A stretch of DNA of 64,000 nucleotides from positions 1 to 64,000 of the forward strand of contig JADQBA010000013.1 of NCBI GenBank assembly GCA_016903675.1, read 5' to 3'. Positions 1 to 9,092 of this stretch are shown piece after piece. This DNA is from Stigonema ocellatum SAG 48.90 = DSM 106950 (GTDB taxonomy: Bacteria > Cyanobacteriota > Cyanobacteriia > Cyanobacteriales > Nostocaceae). Within the stretch, counting starts at the first letter, position 1. Each line of letters opens with the position of its first letter. Below the pieces are notes generated by a model. It had not been told where the DNA came from. It did not search any database and saw only the letters and a program-made list of their open reading frames with translations. The position numbers and the translations under genes are program-made.

Positions 1-52
1 GTGGGCACTGCCCACCATGTCTTGATTTTGTAGGGCATAGCCCCACCTACAC
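1..52. repeat. dispersed intergenic repeat (copy 1)
   Basis: Short palindrome-rich segment (GTGGGCACTGCCCAC, then TAGGGCATAGCCCCACCTAC). A near copy lies at about 17005-17060. It is non-coding, and I see no gene in 1-440 apart from this and the MITE-like element that follows. Confidence 0.6.
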
Positions 53-57
53 TACTA

Positions 58-269
58 GAACTTACGCATTGACAAAAAGAATAAACTATGTATGTCTCTC
101 GTTACAAGGCTCTGCCTTGTAATGCTCTTCAAAGGAGGCTCCGCCTCCCGTCAAATCGGGATAAGGAGCCTCCTTGATCTCATTCCCAGCTGTCAGGCTC
201 TTAACGAGGCAAACGCCGGAATTTCGTTATACACATGATGGTTGATTTGTCTTGTGCGTAAGTCCTGAC
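58..269. repeat. MITE-like element, copy 1 (ACTTACGCA ends)
   Basis: The ends are inverted repeats: left ACTTACGCATTGACAA, right TTGTCTTGTGCGTAAGT. The interior holds smaller palindromes (TTACAAGGCTCTGCCTTGTAA; GGAGGCTCCGCCTCC). A close copy with the same interior landmarks lies at 36640-36831, and shorter relatives with the same ends lie at 53547-53647 and 58351-58527. There is no open frame of note, so it would need a transposase supplied in trans. Confidence 0.7.
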
Positions 270-441
270 TACTTAAGATTTTTCACTTACAAAAATATTG
301 ATTGGACATTTATTAGATGTGAATAGATTATTTAAGATTAGGATTTTTACTACTCCAACAATGCCAGATCCCTGGCAGATCATCCAGACTCTTTCCCCGC
401 CCACTTACATAATCGTGCCAATCCACGTTGCACACGGGTGT

Positions 442-1632
442 TCAGCAACCTTTGGCAATCTCAAGGAAACGATAACCAAAAGCCTGCACTTCACTGAAAC
501 TATTTGTTTTGGCAATAGCTTCTTGCTCCACATCAGGTCCTGGCGACAGATGTTCCCACCAATCGGCTAAAATGCTAGCTAAATGATCGGGGGAATTACG
601 CTCAAAGAAAAGACTGTTGGGAGGATTCTGCTCTATATTGACAAGTAAATCTGAAAGAATCATACGTTTTCCCAAACATCTTGCATCCTCAACAAGAGTA
701 CTCCACCCTTCAAATAGGGAGGGTTGAATAACAGCCAGTGAACGTCGCATTAACTGTACCTGATGTAGCTTAGGAATTAGTCCCAGCAAATGCACCTGTT
801 TAGCAATACCGAATTTGTGAATACTTTGTAATATTGTGTCTGAGTATTCTGGTTGGCGATAGTCGTAAATATGACCAGTGCAAACAACGACAGGATAAAT
901 TGACTTTTCTTGTAAGAATTTTAAAGCCTTAAACACAATTAGATGATTTTTGTGTTGCCAAAACTGATTACTTACTAAAAAGAAGCGGTCTGGTAGATGA
1001 TATTCCTGCTGGATATACTGTGGATTTCCCTCATACCATGTAGATAGTGGAGAGGTTTTGAAGGAAAGAACTTTTGTCTTATGTGATGCTTCTGGGAAAA
1101 ATTTCTGAAAGTCTAACTCAGAAGTTTTACTACTCAAAACGACAGTAGATGCACGACGGGCAATTCGCGCAAAGAATTCATCTCTGGCTCGGATTTCTTC
1201 TTTATTAAAGAATTCAGGTAAGTACTTATGCTGAAAATCGCAAATCCAGGCAGCGGCTCGATATGATGTCTGTGGGGTATTTGGACTTAAGTAAGGATAA
1301 ACAAAGTCAATTTTTTCTTTACTTAACAAAGACTCAAGTCTAGCCCATTGCCTTTTAAATAAAGTATTAAAAATTTTCCAGCGAACGCGGTTTGCAAACG
1401 TCAAAGGTTCAAAATCTACTTCTTCGTAGTAAACTTTGTTGAGGTGTGGCTCAATTTGACTGTATACACTGCCTTCAATGCCTTTGTTACAAATGAAACA
1501 TAATTCAAAAGTTGAGCGCTCATCAGCAGGAATACTACTCAATGCTAAAATAATATTCTTAATATATTCTGTGCCGCCGACCCATCCGCGACCACCTTGC
1601 ATTAGCAAGGCAATCCGCAAAGGCTTATTCAT
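442..1632 (-). CDS. glycosyltransferase family 4 (GT4), surface polysaccharide
   Basis: A 396-residue GT-B glycosyltransferase, expected to transfer a sugar from a nucleotide donor to a lipid-linked glycan in the cytoplasm. The N-terminus has the Gly-rich donor-domain loop (LLMQGGRGWVGGTEY). The C-terminal half has the usual NQFWQHKNH stretch and the GT4 E-x7-E-like region around FEGWSTLVEDARCLGKRMI. I place the start at 1632, not at the upstream ATG at 1659, because ATG at 1632-1630 overlaps the TGA of the epimerase gene upstream (ATGA), a translational-coupling arrangement. It is the last gene of the minus-strand glycan cluster. It resembles the GT4 at 3567-4805, so the two may add successive residues. 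Donor and acceptor are unknown. Confidence 0.85.
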   Translation of the reverse strand: MNKPLRIALLMQGGRGWVGGTEYIKNIILALSSIPADERSTFELCFICNKGIEGSVYSQIEPHLNKVYYEEVDFEPLTFANRVRWKIFNTLFKRQWARLESLLSKEKIDFVYPYLSPNTPQTSYRAAAWICDFQHKYLPEFFNKEEIRARDEFFARIARRASTVVLSSKTSELDFQKFFPEASHKTKVLSFKTSPLSTWYEGNPQYIQQEYHLPDRFFLVSNQFWQHKNHLIVFKALKFLQEKSIYPVVVCTGHIYDYRQPEYSDTILQSIHKFGIAKQVHLLGLIPKLHQVQLMRRSLAVIQPSLFEGWSTLVEDARCLGKRMILSDLLVNIEQNPPNSLFFERNSPDHLASILADWWEHLSPGPDVEQEAIAKTNSFSEVQAFGYRFLEIAKGC

Positions 1633-2552
1633 ACGCCTACTAACTCCGCTCGACACCATTTTGCAAAAGTTTTGACCCCCTGTTCTAGGGTAACAGAGGC
1701 AGTAAATCCTAAAGAAGCTAATTTTGATACATTTGCTTGCCAGTTAAGAGGTGTCCCAGCAGGAACAACGCCATCAAACTGAGGAACACCCTCGTACTCT
1801 AGGGCAGTTAAAACCATATTCGCTAATTCAGAAATGGTGACTTCGCAGCCAGAAGCCAAGTTATAGACTTCTCCTTGCATTGGGGCACAATTTGCCACTA
1901 CAATCAAGGCTTTAGCAATATCGAGGGCATGGATAAAGTCACGACTCTCCTGTCCGGTGCCTTGCAATTTTACAAAGTTTTGAGTGATGGCTTTTTGGCA
2001 AATATCCCAGAGAACTTGACGACGTAACCCAGGACCATATGCGGAGAAAATTCGCACACTCCCAGTTGGTAACCCATAGACTTTGGCAAACTCCAGGCAT
2101 AGCTGTTCACACTGCCACTTATGAAAGCCATAAGGAGACAGGGGAGCCAAGGACTGATTTTCAGTTATTGGCAGTGATTCCGGGTTGCCATAAACTGCTG
2201 CACTGGATAGAAAAATAAATCGGCAACTGGGGGCATAAAGACGCAGAGAGTTCAGCAACTCAAAAGTTAGTACTGTATTTGCATGAAAATCAGCAGCAGG
2301 GTCAGTTACCGATAAACCAACAGAGGCACGACCTGCACAATGGATACAAACTTGTGGTGAATTGTCTTTTAGTAAGGAATTCAGCGCTGGGTCTGGAAGT
2401 CGTAGTCGGTGGTAAGCAGACAGGCTTGCCAGTGGTGCATTCTCAGGAGGAGAATTGTCAATGCCAATTACTGACCACTCTTGCTGCGAGAAATGGCGGG
2501 CAACGTAGCGACCAATAAAGCCTCCAACACCCGTAACTAAGATAGTTTTCAT
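1629..2552 (-). CDS. NAD-dependent epimerase/dehydratase (extended SDR)
   Basis: A 307-residue extended short-chain dehydrogenase, the class that includes UDP-glucose 4-epimerase and dTDP-glucose 4,6-dehydratase. The Rossmann glycine motif GVGGFIG is at residues 8-14 and the catalytic Tyr-x3-Lys is visible as YGFHK near residue 140, after an SSAAVYG Ser region. The length is slightly below typical GalE. It sits directly upstream of a GT4 with an ATGA overlap, so it probably supplies that enzyme's nucleotide sugar. The exact sugar product cannot be read from sequence alone. Confidence 0.85.
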   Translation of the reverse strand: MKTILVTGVGGFIGRYVARHFSQQEWSVIGIDNSPPENAPLASLSAYHRLRLPDPALNSLLKDNSPQVCIHCAGRASVGLSVTDPAADFHANTVLTFELLNSLRLYAPSCRFIFLSSAAVYGNPESLPITENQSLAPLSPYGFHKWQCEQLCLEFAKVYGLPTGSVRIFSAYGPGLRRQVLWDICQKAITQNFVKLQGTGQESRDFIHALDIAKALIVVANCAPMQGEVYNLASGCEVTISELANMVLTALEYEGVPQFDGVVPAGTPLNWQANVSKLASLGFTASVTLEQGVKTFAKWCRAELVGV

Positions 2553-2629
2553 AAACTGACTTGTTTACTCATCGTTAGGTATCTGTCAATAAGTTAATAC
2601 AGCAATCCTCCGCAGATTTATAAACACCT

Positions 2630-2676
2630 CTCCCAAGTCCCCCAAGTCCCCCAAGTCCCCCAAGTCCCCCAAGTCC
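2630..2676. repeat. 9-bp tandem repeat (CCCAAGTCC)n
   Basis: About five perfect copies of CCCAAGTCC lie between the acyltransferase and epimerase genes. The upstream motif AGCAATCCTCCGCAGATT (about 2601-2618) recurs near 16781. No gene is seen in 2553-2711; a short frame crossing the repeat is an artefact. Confidence 0.8.
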
Positions 2677-2711
2677 GGATCTCCATTAGGATTGCTATAC
2701 ATGCTTTCGCT

Positions 2712-3440
2712 TCACAAATCTCCAAATAATTGACTGTTGGCAATCCGTGGCATTTCAATAATAGGATATTCTTTTCTGAGAATTTCCAGATACTCTTGCT
2801 CAGAAGGAAGATCTTTTTCGCCTTCTTCAGGATATTGCTCAGCACTCACCCAACTGTTGGAGTGAACATCAAACCGCTTGATGATCCTGTAAGGATTTCC
2901 CACAGCTATACTTAAAGGCGGAATACTTTTGTTGAGAACTGTGCCTGCACCAATTATCGAACCGTAGCCGACACTCACACCCTTGAGAATAGTAACTCTT
3001 GAACCCAACCAACAGTTGACTCCCACATCTATAACTCCATCATGGGTTGTGCCAGTAGTTATATATGGTTTGAAAGGAGAGCTATAAATATGATCGCTTC
3101 CCAAAAAATGGTTTTCAATACCAGTCAAGCAGTAATCACCAATTCTTATCATATCACCTGTGCTGAAAAAGTTTCTTCTGGCAATGTAACAATTATTACC
3201 TATATCTAAACAAAGCTTACCTTTTTCACGATGATTGATGTTAATCAAAGTGTCTTGTCCGATACATGAGTGGTTTCCTATCTTTACATTCCCCCATCCA
3301 AGAACTTGGACTGATGGATCGACATAAGATTTTTCACCAATATTTTGGTGTTTGCTGAATGATAATTCAATGTTTTTCCTAATGAGTTGCCTAATTTTCC
3401 TAGCTATAGACAGTGGAAGGTTATGTGAAAGTCTTGCCAT
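2712..3440 (-). CDS. hexapeptide-repeat acyltransferase
   Basis: A 242-residue left-handed beta-helix acyltransferase of the LbetaH/WcaF-WcaB type, expected to O-acetylate a sugar in the growing glycan. Hexapeptide-like turns run from about residue 45 to 190, ending with the diagnostic stretch GYGSIIGAGTVLNKSIPP and AVGNPYRIIKRF, the standard C-terminal cap of acetyl-CoA sugar acyltransferases. A catalytic-type His lies in the THDGVI segment. It lies between GT4 and epimerase genes of the same strand and probably shares their transcript. The substrate is unknown. Confidence 0.85.
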   Translation of the reverse strand: MARLSHNLPLSIARKIRQLIRKNIELSFSKHQNIGEKSYVDPSVQVLGWGNVKIGNHSCIGQDTLININHREKGKLCLDIGNNCYIARRNFFSTGDMIRIGDYCLTGIENHFLGSDHIYSSPFKPYITTGTTHDGVIDVGVNCWLGSRVTILKGVSVGYGSIIGAGTVLNKSIPPLSIAVGNPYRIIKRFDVHSNSWVSAEQYPEEGEKDLPSEQEYLEILRKEYPIIEMPRIANSQLFGDL

Positions 3441-3566
3441 TAATTATAGAGTATTTTTTTTTGAATCCCAAATGTAGGTATACAACTTCACTGGTTTCTT
3501 AGCTACCATAAGCTTTTTTATGAAAAAAAATTAGCCCTTACTTTCATAGAGTACCTGTTCCGCAAC

Positions 3567-4805
3567 CTAGCTGTGGAATGTACTACTCCAACAACGCCGA
3601 ATAGCTGCAAATTCATCCACAATCGAAAACACTTCTTTGACATAATTCTTCCCAGTCCACTTATATGTTCGTGCCAATCCACGTTCCACAAGGGTCTGAC
3701 GCAGAGTCATATCATCCCAAATAGACTTGATGGCTAGAGCAATCTGTTCTGTATCTTTGGGATCAACTAACAAAGCGGCGTTTCCCAGTTGTTCCTCGGC
3801 ACCTGAAACCTTGGAGGCAACTACAGGACAGCCTAAGGCAAATGCCTCCAAAGGAGGCAAATTATCAGGACCAAAGAATGTTAAGAAAGTAAGGGCAAAC
3901 GCATTGCGGTAGAGAGAAATCAAATCTTCTTGAGGCACGAACCCAAGAAAGTTTACTTGTTTAGATAAATCCAGTTCATCTGCCATTCGCTTAATGTATT
4001 CCTTGTTTCCTTTGTCTGAACCACTAAAGACAACTGGAAAAACAAGGTCATACTTGTCTTTTAACCATTTAACAGCTAGTAGTAACCCAGAATGATTTTT
4101 GTGGGACCAGAATTGAGCAGGATAAAATAGATAATTTTCGGGAAGATTGTACTTTTCAAGTATTTGCTTACCCTGACTAGAGATAGTATTTAGGACAAAA
4201 CTAGGTGTGGCAAACGGTATTACCCTAATACGCTCTGCTGGCACTTGGTAAAATTTACCAATTTCAGCCTTTCCTACTTCTGTCCCCGTAAGAATCAACG
4301 AAGCTCGTCTTAATGTTGTTGCATAAAAATTTTCCCTACCATCCCATTCGCCTTTGATACTTACTTCCGGAAAATATGGCTGCAGACGATGCTGCAAATC
4401 CCACACTGTCACAATGTAGGGTAGTTCCATTGTTAGACACTCGCTAGTCAAATTCCAGGTAATATCAATATCATTGCTAACCAAAGATTTCAAAACAAAT
4501 TTTTGATACCACGGCTCTATTCTGAATTTGCTACTTCTTGGGTGTCGGAGCTTATTAAAAATTGCTGAAAGAATTTCATAAAACTTATATTGCAACCGTT
4601 TAGGGGCATTATTATAGAGAGATACATATTGAAGATTTTTTGAAAGCAATATTTTTCTAGGGATTTCTTTATTCCTAAAAAAGATTACAAAAGTGTGGGA
4701 ACTTTCTGCTGCAAACTCCAGTAAAGAGTGAAAAATTTCACTAGTAAATGTATAACCCCCTCCCTGCTCTGGTAAGGATTCATTGATGAATACACCAACT
4801 TTCAT
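3567..4805 (-). CDS. glycosyltransferase family 4 (GT4)
   Basis: A 412-residue GT-B glycosyltransferase with both Rossmann domains. The start MKVGVFINESLPEQGGGYTF carries the donor-side Gly loop; QFWSHKNHSGLL and the C-terminal FFGPDNLPPLEAFALGCPVV are standard GT4 nucleotide-sugar-binding elements (E-x-F-A-x-G-x-P-V). The last bases of the upstream methyltransferase stop (TAG at 4808-4806) abut the ATG at 4805, so the two are probably translated together. It shares general architecture with the GT4 at 442-1632. Confidence 0.9.
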   Translation of the reverse strand: MKVGVFINESLPEQGGGYTFTSEIFHSLLEFAAESSHTFVIFFRNKEIPRKILLSKNLQYVSLYNNAPKRLQYKFYEILSAIFNKLRHPRSSKFRIEPWYQKFVLKSLVSNDIDITWNLTSECLTMELPYIVTVWDLQHRLQPYFPEVSIKGEWDGRENFYATTLRRASLILTGTEVGKAEIGKFYQVPAERIRVIPFATPSFVLNTISSQGKQILEKYNLPENYLFYPAQFWSHKNHSGLLLAVKWLKDKYDLVFPVVFSGSDKGNKEYIKRMADELDLSKQVNFLGFVPQEDLISLYRNAFALTFLTFFGPDNLPPLEAFALGCPVVASKVSGAEEQLGNAALLVDPKDTEQIALAIKSIWDDMTLRQTLVERGLARTYKWTGKNYVKEVFSIVDEFAAIRRCWSSTFHS

Positions 4806-5576
4806 CTATTTCCTCCCTATAAAATAAACACCCCAAGTATCAAAACCAGCTTCACGAGCATCGCTCATCCACTCACCGTAAGCAACAACCTGTATCTGAA
4901 ATTCCCGCAATAGCAGTTCGATTTCTGGCTTAAACAAGTAGCGCATTCTATGGGTTTCTTGTAACTCCTCAACAGCATTGCTACTTTTATCTCTAATAAA
5001 AACTTGATAATTTACATCTACCCAATTTTCGTTAGCATGCATGAGTGGAGCAGCGATTCTGGTGACAACGATTTGCTCATCTTCCAACCGCTTAACTCTA
5101 ACCGTGGGACGATCGCTCAACACAGCAGGTCCATACCAGACATCAAAGATAAAAATTCCACTAGGTTTCAAATGCTCTTTAACAGAGGCAAAAGCCGCTA
5201 GTAAATCCTCATTCGTTGTCTGGTAACTGATGACATGAAAGAGGGAGAGGACGACATCAAATGTCTGATTTAGCGTGAGGTTACGAATATCTCCGTGGCT
5301 AAATTTCAGCCGAGAAGCTACGTATGGTGGAAGATGTCCGTGGCGATCGCTAGCTTTTGCCAACATCTCCTCGCTGAAATCCACCCCTTGAATTTGGTAT
5401 CCCTCCTTTGCTAGAAGAACTGCGTGAGTCCCCGTTCCGCAACCTAACTCTAGGATGTCCCGTGCATCTGGGGCATAGGTCTGAATTAACCGATGAATAA
5501 ACTGAGCTTCCCCCAGGTAATCCTTGTCCCGATAGAGCAAATCATAGTAGCGTGCGTAGTTGCCAAAGACACTCAT
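4806..5576 (-). CDS. class I SAM-dependent methyltransferase
   Basis: A 256-residue methyltransferase. Motif I is clear (DILELGCGTGTHAVLLAKEG, about residues 39-58), followed by the acidic motif II residue in GVDFSEEM. The rest matches the Methyltransf_25/11 group. Start ATG 5576 overlaps the end of the aminotransferase gene (5573) by four bases, again ATGA. With an aminotransferase upstream and a GT4 downstream it is a candidate N- or O-methyltransferase on an amino sugar, but that substrate is inference. Confidence 0.88.
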   Translation of the reverse strand: MSVFGNYARYYDLLYRDKDYLGEAQFIHRLIQTYAPDARDILELGCGTGTHAVLLAKEGYQIQGVDFSEEMLAKASDRHGHLPPYVASRLKFSHGDIRNLTLNQTFDVVLSLFHVISYQTTNEDLLAAFASVKEHLKPSGIFIFDVWYGPAVLSDRPTVRVKRLEDEQIVVTRIAAPLMHANENWVDVNYQVFIRDKSSNAVEELQETHRMRYLFKPEIELLLREFQIQVVAYGEWMSDAREAGFDTWGVYFIGRK

Positions 5577-6688
5577 TTCAATTCCTCCCTCAGTGTTGAG
5601 GCTACTAGATTCATTTGTTCAGAGGTCAGTGCCATACCGCTAGGAATGTAGAAACCCCGTCGAGCGATTCTTTCCGCCACAGGGCAAGATTCTCCTTCAA
5701 ACAATCCCATCTTTCTAAAAACAGGTTGCTCATGCATACACCAAAAGAAGGGACGAGTGCCAATCTTTTGTTGAGCGAGACGTTGCATGATTGAAAGGGC
5801 GTCAAACGGGACTTCGTCTTTCAGGACTAGACCATATACCCAGTAGATACTCTGTGCGTATTCAGTCTGTTGCAATGGTAACTGTATACCTGGGATATCT
5901 ACAAGTAACTCTGTGTAAAGTTGCCCCATCCGTCGCTTACGTACCACAAACTCATCCAAACGCTCTAACTGAGCAACCCCTAGTGCTGCTTGCAGATTAC
6001 TCATCCGCATATTCCAACCCAACTCTTCATGCACAAACCGTTTCTGGGGTTGGAAGCACAGATTCCGTAGCGATCGACACCTTTGTGCTAAGTACTCATC
6101 GTCTGTGAGCAGCATTCCTCCTTCACCTGTAGTGATGTGTTTGTTGGGGTAGAAGCTGAAGGTGCTAATTTCACCGAAGCTGCCACAGGGGCGTCCTTTA
6201 TAGGTTTGACCGTGCATTTCGGCTGCATCTTCAATGATTTGCAGCCCATATTTGTCAGCCAAAGCAAGCACTGGCTCCATATCCACAGGTAACCCATAGA
6301 TATGAACCACCATAATTGCTTTTGTTCGAGGTGTAATTTTCTCCTCAATCTGGCCAACATCCATATTCCATGTGTTGCGATCGCAATCCACCACAACTGG
6401 AACAGCACCTGCACGGACTAGAGAAGCAGCACAGGAGATAATGGTGAAAGTAGGCAGAATGACTTCATCCCCTAGGCTGATTTTTAAGGCAGCCACCGCA
6501 GCATCAAGAGCAACCGAACCATTACTGACCGCAATACCATATTTGCGACCTACGCGAGTGGCAAATTGCTGTTCAAGTTGTTGGACGAACGGTCCTTCAG
6601 AAGAAATCCAGCCAGTGTCAATGCACTCATTTAGGTACTTCTTCTCATTACCGTCCAACAGTGGCTCATTGACTGGAATAAAGTTCAT
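5573..6688 (-). CDS. DegT/DnrJ/EryC1/StrS family sugar aminotransferase
   Basis: A 371-residue PLP enzyme that transfers an amino group to a keto-sugar nucleotide. The family hallmarks are visible: N-terminal GWISSEGPFVQQLE, the GTGSVALD-type phosphate loop (SNGSVALDAAVAAL), the DAAE acidic residue pair, and the Schiff-base Lys in SFYPNKHITTGEGGM (about residue 187). Full length. It overlaps the upstream cupin gene by 23 bases. With the cupin and methyltransferase it suggests the cluster makes an N-containing, possibly dimethylated, deoxy sugar. Confidence 0.92.
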   Translation of the reverse strand: MNFIPVNEPLLDGNEKKYLNECIDTGWISSEGPFVQQLEQQFATRVGRKYGIAVSNGSVALDAAVAALKISLGDEVILPTFTIISCAASLVRAGAVPVVVDCDRNTWNMDVGQIEEKITPRTKAIMVVHIYGLPVDMEPVLALADKYGLQIIEDAAEMHGQTYKGRPCGSFGEISTFSFYPNKHITTGEGGMLLTDDEYLAQRCRSLRNLCFQPQKRFVHEELGWNMRMSNLQAALGVAQLERLDEFVVRKRRMGQLYTELLVDIPGIQLPLQQTEYAQSIYWVYGLVLKDEVPFDALSIMQRLAQQKIGTRPFFWCMHEQPVFRKMGLFEGESCPVAERIARRGFYIPSGMALTSEQMNLVASTLREELK

Positions 6689-7121
6689 TGTTTTTCACAA
6701 TCTTGGCTTGCTCTGCATTAATACCGATGAACCGGGTTTTGTCCTGATCCCCTACATAGGGACCTTGTTTAACCTCAATCATCTCAACTTCTTCTAGTAC
6801 TTCAAAGCCATGACCACCTGTGACTAAGAGGATGACATCACCAGACTCTAGAATACGACTTTCTAGGTATTCCTCCTGGTCGTTGTAAAAGTCTACGCGC
6901 AGCTTACCCCTTTTGATAAAAAGAACTTCTTGGGTGTATTGCACTTCTCTAAGTACAGGGTTGTGGACGTGGGGTTGAATGACTTTCCCCACAGGATGGC
7001 GCATATAAGCTAACTGCTGGGAGAGTTCGTTGGGTGTAAAAAAGTGAATTCCTGGTTTGTCAAATTTTTTGGCAACAATCAGAGCAAGTAACTGATTATG
7101 ATGGAGAATATTTTCAATCAT
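6666..7121 (-). CDS. cupin-fold protein, sugar-related
   Basis: A 151-residue single-domain cupin. Metal-ligand-type motif 1 is in GKVIQPHVHNPVLREVQYTQE (two His plus Glu) and motif 2 in GDVILLVTGGHGFEVLEE. The last 30 residues include a QGPYVGDQDKTRF tail seen in WbuC-like and related sugar-cluster cupins. It overlaps the aminotransferase start by 23 bases. Possible roles are sugar isomerase or binding protein; the sequence does not decide between them. Confidence 0.75.
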   Translation of the reverse strand: MIENILHHNQLLALIVAKKFDKPGIHFFTPNELSQQLAYMRHPVGKVIQPHVHNPVLREVQYTQEVLFIKRGKLRVDFYNDQEEYLESRILESGDVILLVTGGHGFEVLEEVEMIEVKQGPYVGDQDKTRFIGINAEQAKIVKNNELYSSQ

Positions 7122-7175
7122 TAGCTTTTTTTGATTTTAGGATAGTAATTTATACTTCGCCAATCAATAATTGCA

Positions 7176-8192
7176 CTAACTTCTTCCCTGAATATCAGGT
7201 AACTTATAATCCCAGTAATCATCTTTTAAGATCCAATCTAAAAGTGCTGGGTTTTTGCGAACAGCATTCTGATGAAATTGATAACCTTCCAAATAAGCTC
7301 GATTAAAACGAGCCTTTAATAAATCTTTTTCCGTTTTTCTTTTAATTATCTGACGAACTAAATCCCGGATGCTTCTTAATTGAACTTTTAAATGCTCAAT
7401 TAGGGTTACTTGCTTCAACTGACCTTTCTGCTCTCTTATTTCTGAATAAGAATTACAAACTCCTTGATAGAAGTAACGCTTATCAAAGTATTCAGGAGTC
7501 ATTCTGACTTTAGAAACACAATGAAAGACGAGAGCATTCGGTTGATAGATTGCTTTGTATCCTTTCAGATTAGCTTTAAAAGTCAACCCTGATTCTCCGT
7601 CTCCCTGGAAATACTGCAAATCTTTGGGAATACAATCAGGATGAAATCCCCCTAGTTCAAACAAAGCGCTTTTACGAATTGAGAAATTCAAGCCCCAAAC
7701 ATAATTTGCATCAATTTCTCGAACTTGGTTGCCAAAATCTAGCAGACTCAGTTCACAACAGAATCTACCGTATGGGTGTTCTAACCAAAACCACTCTAGC
7801 CATTGAGGTGGCTCTATTTCATAATTGGGAAGATTACGCCCTCCTACTAGCTGGACTGAAGGATCATCAAATGATTCTTGAATTGCTTGTAACCAGTTGG
7901 GATCTGCTTCAATGTCATCATCGACAAAAGTTAAAATCTCACCTTTTGCTTCTAATGCTCCTCGATGGCGACCTGATAACAATCCTGGCTCCGGCTCGTA
8001 AATGTAGCGAATTTTCTGAGAGGAATATTGAGCAATAGCCGCTTCTGTAACATCTTTAGTATTGTCAGTTGAGCCATTATCGACTATGACAATTTCAAAA
8101 GAGTCCAGTGGGAAATTTTGTGAACAAAAGGAATTGATAGCTAGCTTTAATAAGCTTGCACGATTAACGGTAGGAATAATGACTGAAATCAT
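7176..8192 (-). CDS. glycosyltransferase family 2 (GT2)
   Basis: A 338-residue GT-A transferase. The start MISVIIPTVNRASLLKLAIN and IVDNGSTDNT are the GT2 donor-site motifs, and FVDDDIEADPNWL carries the metal-binding DDD. The C-terminal third is basic and helical (multiple KR-rich stretches), suggesting a peripheral membrane association. It is encoded just downstream of the exporter permease. The sugar is unknown. Confidence 0.9.
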   Translation of the reverse strand: MISVIIPTVNRASLLKLAINSFCSQNFPLDSFEIVIVDNGSTDNTKDVTEAAIAQYSSQKIRYIYEPEPGLLSGRHRGALEAKGEILTFVDDDIEADPNWLQAIQESFDDPSVQLVGGRNLPNYEIEPPQWLEWFWLEHPYGRFCCELSLLDFGNQVREIDANYVWGLNFSIRKSALFELGGFHPDCIPKDLQYFQGDGESGLTFKANLKGYKAIYQPNALVFHCVSKVRMTPEYFDKRYFYQGVCNSYSEIREQKGQLKQVTLIEHLKVQLRSIRDLVRQIIKRKTEKDLLKARFNRAYLEGYQFHQNAVRKNPALLDWILKDDYWDYKLPDIQGRS

Positions 8193-8261
8193 AAATAATT
8201 CCCCATAGGAAATTTCAATTCCCAGTCCAAGTCAAAGCCAAGAGTCATATGCTACTTATGA

Positions 8262-9092
8262 CTAAATCACGTCAGCAAATGTGCGTTCCATCTTGCGGAA
8301 ATACCAAATACCACTCCATAGCAGCAGCACTACTATAACCAGAGACAGTGTAAAGCCTGGTAAATTTATCTGGGTTTCACCGCGCAAAATTGCCCAACGA
8401 AAACCGTCAATGACTCCTACCATTGGGTTGAGTGAATACAGCAAGCGCCATTGCTCAGGAACAACCTTGTTGGTGCTAAAACCCACAGGAGAAACGTATA
8501 GACCGAACTGGACGAGAAACGGCACAATGTGGCGGAAGTCCCGATACTCGACCGTCAAAGCCGCTAGCCACAGCCCTACACCCATGGAGGCAGCAGCGGC
8601 AATGACAATAAATAGTGGTAGAGTCAGGATGCGCCAATCGGGTACAAAGTTGTACCATGCCATCAATCCCAGCAGAATCATGCCGGAAATCAGGAAGTCT
8701 ACAAAGCTAACTATTATAGAACTGGCTGGCACAATTAAGCGCGGGAAGTAGACTTTAGCTAGCAGGTTGGAGTTGGTTACTAAACTACCACTACATTCGC
8801 TAAGTGCACTGGAGAAAAATTGCCAGGGTAACAATGCGGCAAACACAAGTATTGGGTAAGGGGCATTACCTTCACTTGGTAGCTTAGCTAAGCTACCAAA
8901 TATGACGCTAAACACCACCATTGTTAAGAAGGGGCGAATTAATGCCCATGCTATGCCTATGACTGTTTGCTTGTAGCGCACCAATATATCACGCCATGAC
9001 AGAAAGTAGAATAGCTCTCTGTATTTCCACAGGTCTTTCCAGTACTGGCTCTCAGTCCGACCTGCCTCGATGATGAGTTCTTTGCTGTTCAT
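8262..9092 (-). CDS. ABC-2 type polysaccharide exporter permease (Wzm/TagG-like)
   Basis: A 276-residue integral membrane protein with about six predicted helices, N-terminal RYKQTVIGIAWALIRPFLTM (typical of TagG/KpsM/Wzm permeases) and C-terminal NPMVGVIDGFRWAIL. It should export lipid-linked O-antigen-like glycan across the inner membrane with a Wzt-type ATPase. No ATPase gene is adjacent; the only fitting one lies 24.6 kb away at 33669-34913 on the same strand. Its ATG overlaps the BY-kinase stop by four bases. Confidence 0.9.
   Translation of the reverse strand: MNSKELIIEAGRTESQYWKDLWKYRELFYFLSWRDILVRYKQTVIGIAWALIRPFLTMVVFSVIFGSLAKLPSEGNAPYPILVFAALLPWQFFSSALSECSGSLVTNSNLLAKVYFPRLIVPASSIIVSFVDFLISGMILLGLMAWYNFVPDWRILTLPLFIVIAAAASMGVGLWLAALTVEYRDFRHIVPFLVQFGLYVSPVGFSTNKVVPEQWRLLYSLNPMVGVIDGFRWAILRGETQINLPGFTLSLVIVVLLLWSGIWYFRKMERTFADVI

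Noticed and set aside
2630..2676. CRISPR-like 9-bp repeats
   Set aside because: Pure tandem copies of nine bases without spacers.
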